NCBI GenBank assembly: GCA_022842585.1
Contig: JALHPI010000005.1
Location: 1 to 41,045, forward strand
Length of the DNA stretch: 41,045 bases
Source of the DNA: Minisyncoccota bacterium
GTDB lineage: Bacteria; Patescibacteriota; Minisyncoccia; Phycocordibacterales; Phycocordibacteraceae
Reading direction: 5' to 3'
In this document: positions 35,034 to 41,045 of the stretch, piece after piece
Layout: every line of letters starts with the position of its first letter
How positions within the stretch are numbered: position 1 is the stretch's first letter
Program-made: the position numbers and the translations under genes
Notes under the pieces: model-generated
Told to the model about the DNA's origin: nothing
Seen by the model: only the letters and a program-made list of their open reading frames with translations
Databases searched by the model: none

Positions 35034-36536
35034 ATGGCGAAAGGTTCTGAAAGCAAGGCCGCCCCGAACGGACCGCAGGAAGCGGTCCTCCGCTTTGAAG
35101 AGGTGTCGTTCGGGTACGGCCACAATCATCCTATCCTCGAAGAGGTGGATTTTTCGCTACGTCGGGGAATGAAGGTAACGGTGATGGGGCAGAACGGTGC
35201 AGGCAAGTCCACTATCTTCTCCCTTATTACTGAGGAACAATCTCCGGACTCCGGAAAGATACAGAAGTCCCGTGGACTCACCATTGCGCTCTCGCGCCAG
35301 GTCATAGCACCTGCCGAGCGCGAGCTCACCGTGCGTGAGTTCTTCGCGAAGCGTTTTAAGGAAAAGGTCTATGACCTTGATCCGAAGATAGATGCGGTAC
35401 TCGAGATAGTGAACCTCGCCGCCCCGCATGACCGCATAGTCAAGTCGTTTTCGGGCGGCCAGCAGGCGCGCCTCTTGCTCGCCTCAGCCCTCATACAGGA
35501 CCCAGACCTCCTCCTTTTGGACGAGCCGACGAACAACCTCGATACCGCAGGCATCGAGCACCTCACCGCATTTCTTAAGTCCTACGAAAAGTCCTGCCTC
35601 GTTATTTCCCACGATGCGGAATTCCTAAACTCGTTCACGGACGGCATCCTTTACTTGGATGTGCATACGCGCAAAGTGGAGCAGTACTTCGGAAACTACT
35701 TCGACCTCCAGAAGGAAATTCTCGCCCGCATCGAGCGCGAGAACCGCAAGAACGCGCAGTTCGCAAAGAAAATCCAGGATAACAAGGACAAGGTGAACTA
35801 CTTCGCCGCAAAGGGAGGTAAGATGCGCCTCATCGCGAAAAAGCTTCGCGACGAAATCGAGCAGATGGAGGAAGACAAGGTAGACGTGCGCCGCGAGGAC
35901 AAGACCATCCGTCCGTTCACTATTCCCGCACAGCCGGAACTTATCGGGGAAATGATGAGTATCACTTCATACAAAACGATTGATACGAAAACGCATAAGC
36001 CCAAAGTGCATACCGCAGATATCTCACTTAAGAAAAAACAGCACCTCCTTTTGAAAGGACCAAACGGCATAGGGAAGTCCACCTTGCTTGAAGCGCTTGC
36101 AAGCGGGAAAGCGGAAGGAGCTAAAATTGCGCCAGGCGTAAAGGTGGGCTACTACCGCCAAGATTTCTCTACACTCAATTTCGAGGACACGGTCTTCGCT
36201 TCGCTTATGGGCGTGATGAAAAAGCAGGACGAGGAAAAGATGCGCGCGGTTGCCGCTGGATTCCTCATCACTGCGCCCCTCATGGGAAAGAAGATAGGCA
36301 TGCTCTCGGAAGGGCAGAAGGGCCTCGTCGCATTCGCGCGCCTCGTGCTTGAGAGCCCGGGGCTTTTGATACTTGATGAGCCGACGAACCACATAAACTT
36401 CCGCCATCTTCCGGTGATTGCGAAAGCACTCGATGAATACGAGGGAGCGATGATCCTCGTCTCGCACGTACCGGAGTTCGTCGAACAGATACGCATTGAC
36501 GATATACTCGACCTCGGAAAGGAGAAGAAAGCATAA
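35034..36536 (+). CDS. ABC-F family ATPase
   Basis: Two ABC domains (GQNGAGKSTIFS, LLLLDEPTNNLD; GPNGIGKSTLLE, LLILDEPTNHIN), no TMs, charged linker. Confidence 0.93.
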   Translation: MAKGSESKAAPNGPQEAVLRFEEVSFGYGHNHPILEEVDFSLRRGMKVTVMGQNGAGKSTIFSLITEEQSPDSGKIQKSRGLTIALSRQVIAPAERELTVREFFAKRFKEKVYDLDPKIDAVLEIVNLAAPHDRIVKSFSGGQQARLLLASALIQDPDLLLLDEPTNNLDTAGIEHLTAFLKSYEKSCLVISHDAEFLNSFTDGILYLDVHTRKVEQYFGNYFDLQKEILARIERENRKNAQFAKKIQDNKDKVNYFAAKGGKMRLIAKKLRDEIEQMEEDKVDVRREDKTIRPFTIPAQPELIGEMMSITSYKTIDTKTHKPKVHTADISLKKKQHLLLKGPNGIGKSTLLEALASGKAEGAKIAPGVKVGYYRQDFSTLNFEDTVFASLMGVMKKQDEEKMRAVAAGFLITAPLMGKKIGMLSEGQKGLVAFARLVLESPGLLILDEPTNHINFRHLPVIAKALDEYEGAMILVSHVPEFVEQIRIDDILDLGKEKKA

Positions 36537-36550
36537 GGCATACTTGAGAG

Positions 36551-36817
36551 ATGTCTCCTTGGTACATCTACATAGTGGAGTGCAAAGACGGCACACTATA
36601 CTCGGGTATTACGACCGACGTCACTCGGAGAATTGCGGAGCACAACGACTCCCCGAAGGGTGCGCGCTACACGAGAGCGCGCCGGCCTGTCGCGCTCGTG
36701 TATAAGAGGAAGTGCGCGTCGCGAAGCGACGCGTCTATGAAAGAGTACGCACTGAAACAGCTTTCACGCGAAGAAAAAATAAAACTTATCAAAAAGAAAA
36801 AACTGTCCCGCGCTTAG
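36551..36817 (+). CDS. GIY-YIG endonuclease domain protein (UPF0213/YhbQ type)
   Basis: WYIYIVECKDGTLYSGITTDVTRRIAEHNDSPKGARYTRARRPVALVY. Confidence 0.93.
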   Translation: MSPWYIYIVECKDGTLYSGITTDVTRRIAEHNDSPKGARYTRARRPVALVYKRKCASRSDASMKEYALKQLSREEKIKLIKKKKLSRA

Positions 36818-36835
36818 CTCTGCTATACTTTTCAT

Positions 36836-37246
36836 ATGTCACCCATAGAAATGCAGTTCCTTACCGGGCTCGGAGTATCCATTGTCCTTGGATTCATCAT
36901 CGGGCTCGAGCGCGAAAGCCGCGGAAAGGATGCGGGCATCTCGACCCATATCCTCGTCATCGGTGGGGCCATGCTGTTCACCATGATTTCCGCCATAGTG
37001 GATCCTGAGTCTACCTCCCGTATCGCTGCGAACATCATTCCCGGCATCGGATTCCTTGGCGCGGGTCTTATCCTTAAGGAAGGGGGGAACGTCCATAACC
37101 TCACGACCGCCGCCTCCCTCTGGTTTTCCGCCGCCATCGGTATGGCAATCGGCTTCGGGTTCTATACCATTGCCATCATTGCAGGCGTCGTATGCATGCT
37201 CGTTCCTCGTATTCCGGGCCTACGGAAGGATCAGGTACGCCACTAG
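36836..37246 (+). CDS. MgtC/SapB family membrane protein
   Basis: LGFIIGLERESRGKDAGISTHILVIGGAMLFTM...IIPGIGFLGAGLILKEGGNVHNLTTAASLW. Confidence 0.93.
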   Translation: MSPIEMQFLTGLGVSIVLGFIIGLERESRGKDAGISTHILVIGGAMLFTMISAIVDPESTSRIAANIIPGIGFLGAGLILKEGGNVHNLTTAASLWFSAAIGMAIGFGFYTIAIIAGVVCMLVPRIPGLRKDQVRH

Positions 37247-37322
37247 GGCTTTTCGCTATACACGTATTTACCTCCTAGACAGAGGGTTATACTACTAAGG
37301 TATTACCAGTCTTATACGCTTT

Positions 37323-37745
37323 ATGAAAAATTTGATGAATTGCCTGTGTCTCGATAAGTGGCAAGCGGTAGCACCCTTGGTGCTCCGCGTGGTGCTCGGT
37401 GTCATCTTCGCGATGCACGGCTACCAGAAGCTTACGATGATGGGCGTGCCGGGCGTATCAGGATTCCTTGCGACGCTCGGATTCCCACTACCGGACGTGT
37501 TCGCGGTCCTGCTTATTGCGGCAGAGCTTGGCGGTGGTATCTTGCTCATCCTCGGTCTTTGGACGCACTGGACGGCAAAGATTCTCGTACTCGTGTCCAT
37601 TGTCGCACTCGCGACCGTACACCTCTCGAAAGGCTTTTTCCTTCCGGGATACGAGTTCATCCTTCTTATCTTGGCGGCGTCTATCTCCGTCATGATTACG
37701 GGAGCGGGGAAGTGGTCGCTCGACCACAAGCTAAAGAAGCACTAG
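37323..37745 (+). CDS. DoxX family membrane protein
   Basis: LRVVLGVIFAMHGYQKLTMMGVPGVSGFLATLGFP...AELGGGILLILGLWT. Confidence 0.92.
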   Translation: MKNLMNCLCLDKWQAVAPLVLRVVLGVIFAMHGYQKLTMMGVPGVSGFLATLGFPLPDVFAVLLIAAELGGGILLILGLWTHWTAKILVLVSIVALATVHLSKGFFLPGYEFILLILAASISVMITGAGKWSLDHKLKKH

Positions 37746-37751
37746 AGACTC

Positions 37752-37859
37752 CTGAAATTCCGTCGTCTGCTGCGTTAGCTTCGTCTCGTTCGTCCTCACC
37801 GTACGCTTTGTACGGCTCGGACGCCCGCCCCTCGCTGCCTTGCATACGACGTTTTTCAG
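37752..37859. repeat. long imperfect palindromic intergenic element (related to 4803-4915)
   Basis: CTGAAA/TTTCAG, CGTCGTcTGC 37761-37770 / GCAtACGACG 37842-37851, inner CCGTAC-gcttt-GTACGG. Confidence 0.65.
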
Positions 37860-37987
37860 CAGCCTCTTAAAGACAATCACGGTTTCTTGCGCAAACGGCC
37901 CTTCGGGGCCGTTTGCGTTTGTCACATATGCAAGGACACCTCGTCTGTTACACTGGGAACGGTTATTAAAGAAAACTAACTACATTC

Positions 37988-38872
37988 ATGGAAAAAACTC
38001 CGATTCATAAGAAAGTAGCGGCATTCGCAGTTGCGCTTGCGCTCTCACTGGGTATGTTTGGCGGCGTAAGCTACCAGACCGCGCACGCGGAAAGCGGCTC
38101 CTCACACAGCTCATCCTTGAGCTCAATGTCAGAGGCGAATCTTATCGCGCTTTTGCAGGACCTTATCAAGCTCCTTGAGACCCGCCTTCAGGCACTCATT
38201 GATGCCCGTGGTGACGTAGTAAAGGATGATTCTTCCAAGGACGACGATGACTCATGCGACGACGGAAGCTCGGACGACAGAGGTTTGACCGAACTTGAGG
38301 CTGATATCTTCACCAATGAAACGGTTGTTAAAGTGGAAATTGACGGCGATACGGCGGTATTCACGACCGACGCTGATACCCGCGCCGAAATCATTGACGC
38401 CATTCTTGCCAAGTACAAGACGTTGACCAAGAATGAAGTCGAAAAAGTGCTTGAGGTAGAGACCGAGGACCGTGCCAGTCGCACGTCCGACAAGACCGTG
38501 AAGAACGATGATGATTGTGATGATAAGAACGACACCGTCACCAAGGCGGATGCCGAAGCGGCCATCGATGACCTTGAGGACGCTATTGAGGACGCGGAGA
38601 AGAGCATTGATGACTCGAATGCCGATTCTGACGACATTGAGGACGCAGAGAAGAAGCTCGACGATGCCCGTGAGAAACTAGCAGATGCTAAGAAAGAACT
38701 TGCTGATGGCGACTACGATAGCGCGGTCGACAAAGCAGAAAAGGGTGAAGATAAGGTTGAAGATGCGCTTGATGAAATTGGAGAAGGTGACGATGATGAT
38801 GATGATGATGACGACGATGACGATGAAGATGACGACGACGATGATGAGGATGACGACGAAGACGACGACTAA
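37988..38872 (+). CDS. exported, extremely acidic Asp-rich protein
   Basis: Signal peptide ending TAHA|ES; C-terminus is an almost pure D/E tract. Confidence 0.8.
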   Translation: MEKTPIHKKVAAFAVALALSLGMFGGVSYQTAHAESGSSHSSSLSSMSEANLIALLQDLIKLLETRLQALIDARGDVVKDDSSKDDDDSCDDGSSDDRGLTELEADIFTNETVVKVEIDGDTAVFTTDADTRAEIIDAILAKYKTLTKNEVEKVLEVETEDRASRTSDKTVKNDDDCDDKNDTVTKADAEAAIDDLEDAIEDAEKSIDDSNADSDDIEDAEKKLDDAREKLADAKKELADGDYDSAVDKAEKGEDKVEDALDEIGEGDDDDDDDDDDDDEDDDDDDEDDDEDDD

Positions 38873-38893
38873 TCTCTAGTAGAGACACTGTGC

Positions 38894-38929
38894 AAAAACA
38901 CGCGGCCCCGTACGGGGCCGCGTGTTTTT
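38894..38929. terminator. 36-bp perfect palindromic bidirectional terminator
   Basis: AAAAACACGCGGCCCCGTACGGGGCCGCGTGTTTTT. Confidence 0.9.
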
Positions 38930-38947
38930 GACTGCTACAATAGGGGT

Positions 38948-39361
38948 ATGACCCTCATCCAATCACTTTCCGTCTACGCACTATCGGTTCCGGTATTTTT
39001 TATCATTGACATGATTTGGCTTGGGCTTATTGCAACGGGGTTCTATAAATCAAACCTCGGTCACCTCATGAGTGATACGGTGAATTGGCCTGTCGCCATC
39101 GCGTTCTACCTCATATTCTTAGTAGGACTTCTCATTTTTGCGGTATCTCCAGCACTCGCCGCAAAAAGTCTTATGCATGCGGTGATATTCGGCGGGTTGT
39201 TCGGATTCTTCACCTACGCGACCTACGACCTCACGAACTGGGCAACCCTTAAGGATTGGCCGCCCATTGTCGCATTCGTAGATATAGTGTGGGGTACCGT
39301 TCTCTCTGCGTCTGTGGCAGGTATCACGTACCTGCTCGCCGTCACGTTCGTCATCCGTTAA
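38948..39361 (+). CDS. DUF2177 family membrane protein
   Basis: [27 protein letters not shown]...[23 protein letters not shown]. Confidence 0.9.
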   Translation: MTLIQSLSVYALSVPVFFIIDMIWLGLIATGFYKSNLGHLMSDTVNWPVAIAFYLIFLVGLLIFAVSPALAAKSLMHAVIFGGLFGFFTYATYDLTNWATLKDWPPIVAFVDIVWGTVLSASVAGITYLLAVTFVIR

Positions 39362-39363
39362 GT

Positions 39364-40137
39364 ATGATGATTCTCGCCGCATCGCTTGCCATCCTCCTCG
39401 TCTACATGACGCTCCTGTTCGTCATCGGCACGGTGACGAAGAACAATGGGGTAGCGGACGTGGGGTACGGCATCGCGTTCATCGTGCTTATCTGTGCGGC
39501 CCTCATGCTCTCTCCGGCTACGTCAGTCTACGCAATTGCGCTCGCTATCCTCCCGTTCATCTGGGGGCTCCGCCTTGCAAGCCGTATCTATCATAAGAAC
39601 TTGGGGAAGCCCGAAGACTTCCGCTACAAGGCATGGCGCGACGAGTGGGGAAAGACATTCTTCATCCGGAGCTTCCTCCAGGTCTATATGCTCCAAGGCC
39701 TCGTGGTATTCATAGTCGCGCTCCCGGTCACGCTTGCGATTGTATCTCCATCCTTCATTATCGACACGATTCCGTTCTGGGTAGGTATCGCGCTCTGGGT
39801 CGTCGGCTTTTTCTTTGAAGCAGTCGGAGACGCACAGTTGGACACATTTATTAAAAATCCCGCGAACAAGGGAAAGATACTGACGCTCGGACTCTGGAAG
39901 TACTCCCGCCATCCGAACTACTTCGGCGAGAGCCTTATGTGGTGGGGGATAGCACTCGCGTCCTACGGTATCTCATCCATGACCGTTGTCGGGTTCGTAG
40001 GTCCTGCACTTATCACCTTCCTCCTGCTTAAAGTCTCCGGTGTACCGATGCTTGAAAAGCACTTCGCAGGGAATCCCGAATGGGAGGCGTACAAAAAGCG
40101 CACCTCGGTATTTTTCCCGCTTCCCCCACGTCCCTAG
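39364..40137 (+). CDS. DUF1295 / steroid 5-alpha-reductase-like membrane protein
   Basis: [58 protein letters not shown]. Confidence 0.9.
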   Translation: MMILAASLAILLVYMTLLFVIGTVTKNNGVADVGYGIAFIVLICAALMLSPATSVYAIALAILPFIWGLRLASRIYHKNLGKPEDFRYKAWRDEWGKTFFIRSFLQVYMLQGLVVFIVALPVTLAIVSPSFIIDTIPFWVGIALWVVGFFFEAVGDAQLDTFIKNPANKGKILTLGLWKYSRHPNYFGESLMWWGIALASYGISSMTVVGFVGPALITFLLLKVSGVPMLEKHFAGNPEWEAYKKRTSVFFPLPPRP

Positions 40138-40166
40138 TTCCCGCCACTGTGCGGTATAGTAGTAGT

Positions 40167-41045
40167 ATGTCTGTTGCTTCGCTCTTTTCTACTGGAGTGA
40201 CGTGGGTACGCGAGAGACCGCGCGTCTCAGTCCTCGTACTAGTGCTTGTGGTACTTCTTATAATTGCGGGAACGCAAGCGCTTACGCAAAAAAACGGCGC
40301 AGAGACGCTGGTGGTTCAACCGGGAGATTTTTTCGTACGAGTCGCTGATTCGGGCAAGGTCATTGCAGCGGATGAAGTCTCTATGGCCTTTGAGGTGAGC
40401 GGTCGTGTCGCTTCTATAGCGGTTGAAGTCGGGGACGAGGTATCCGCAGGTGCCCGGCTTGCATCTCTTGAAACGGGCACCCTTGCCGCCGAGCTCGCGT
40501 CTGCTGAAGCAGAAGTGTCCGTAAAGCGCGTCGAGCTCGATAATCGGGGCGTAAACCTCGATTCCGTGAAGCGCAAGCAGGATACGCTTGTGGCAAACGC
40601 GGCGAGAAACCTCTATTCAGAAGGTCTCATCGCCGTTCCAAGCTCGGACTCCTACGATCTCACTCCTCCAGTGGTGAGCGGTGCGTATAACAGCCTTGAG
40701 AAAGGAGTGTATAAGATTGCAATTGAACGCGATGTTGTCGGAAGCAATAATGTTGAATTGCGATTGTTTGACTTGGAGCGAATGGATGCGATACGCGTAC
40801 CCGAGGATGAGCCGGTAGCGCTTGGTTCGCGCGGATTGTATCTTTCGTTTCCGGACCGCCCCGTATTCTATGCCGGCACCATCTGGTACGTGACGGTGCC
40901 AAACGTGAAGAGTGCTTCGTATCTTGCAAACTACAACGCCTATCAGGAGGCGCTTCGCGTACGCGAGAGTGCTGTATCGGATGCGGAGGCGGACCTCTCT
41001 GAGCGTTCAGTAGGGCAGACGATTGCACGCGCGGAGCTGCAGAAG
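40167..41045 (+). CDS. RND/HlyD-type periplasmic adaptor subunit (3' truncated by window)
   Basis: Open frame ATG 40167 to the window end: single TM then VADSGKVIAADEVSMAFEVSGRVASIAVEVGDEVSAGARLASLET lipoyl-like motif and coiled coil. Absent from the ORF track because no stop is in the window. Confidence 0.85.
   Translation, partial: MSVASLFSTGVTWVRERPRVSVLVLVLVVLLIIAGTQALTQKNGAETLVVQPGDFFVRVADSGKVIAADEVSMAFEVSGRVASIAVEVGDEVSAGARLASLETGTLAAELASAEAEVSVKRVELDNRGVNLDSVKRKQDTLVANAARNLYSEGLIAVPSSDSYDLTPPVVSGAYNSLEKGVYKIAIERDVVGSNNVELRLFDLERMDAIRVPEDEPVALGSRGLYLSFPDRPVFYAGTIWYVTVPNVKSASYLANYNAYQEALRVRESAVSDAEADLSERSVGQTIARAELQK

Noticed and set aside
38760-38872. GAT/GAC tract as a DNA satellite or regulatory repeat
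   Set aside because: It is in frame and continuous with a signal-peptide protein, so best explained as coding for poly-Asp.

Overview
The window is about 41 kb of compact bacterial chromosome. Gene content and style (tiny intergenic gaps, many short membrane or secreted hypotheticals, near-absent Shine-Dalgarno sites) suggest a Patescibacteria/CPR member, probably Parcubacteria/Kaiserbacteria-like; this is inference, as there is no rRNA to check. Recognisable genes include ligA, gatC-gatA, an alternative-oxidase-like diiron protein, a nucleotidyltransferase, GtrA, a histidine kinase, DUF1003, glmS, a CheY-like receiver, a surface TIM-barrel glycosidase, prfB, ftsE-ftsX, pyrG, metK with a SAM-type riboswitch, a Nudix hydrolase, DoxX proteins, a cytochrome b5-like protein, a PrxQ-type peroxiredoxin, an MGH1-like glycosidase, a BaiN/YhiN flavoprotein, ABC-F, GIY-YIG, MgtC, DUF2177/DUF1295 and the start of an RND/HlyD adaptor. 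Six tRNA genes are visible: fMet, a CAU elongator-like tRNA, Asp, two Thr and Gln. The strongest candidate for something undescribed is a set of ~140-160 bp structured elements directly downstream of four of these tRNAs. Each starts with an inverted copy, and ends with a direct copy, of that tRNA's own 3' tail. Three of the four share a conserved core: GCCGGA(A)GC-[hairpin]-GC(T)GAGGCGGG(G/T)TCG-[hairpin, AGCA loop]-CGTGA(C/A)C. Other notable items are a CAU tRNA with concerted A18/G55 changes in the tRNA elbow, a LigA with degenerate NMN-binding and zinc-finger residues, an RF2 lacking most of domain 1, widespread leaderless promoters, a repeat-bounded island with SD-bearing genes, and families of long palindromes. 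All assignments were made by eye; no database or folding program was run.
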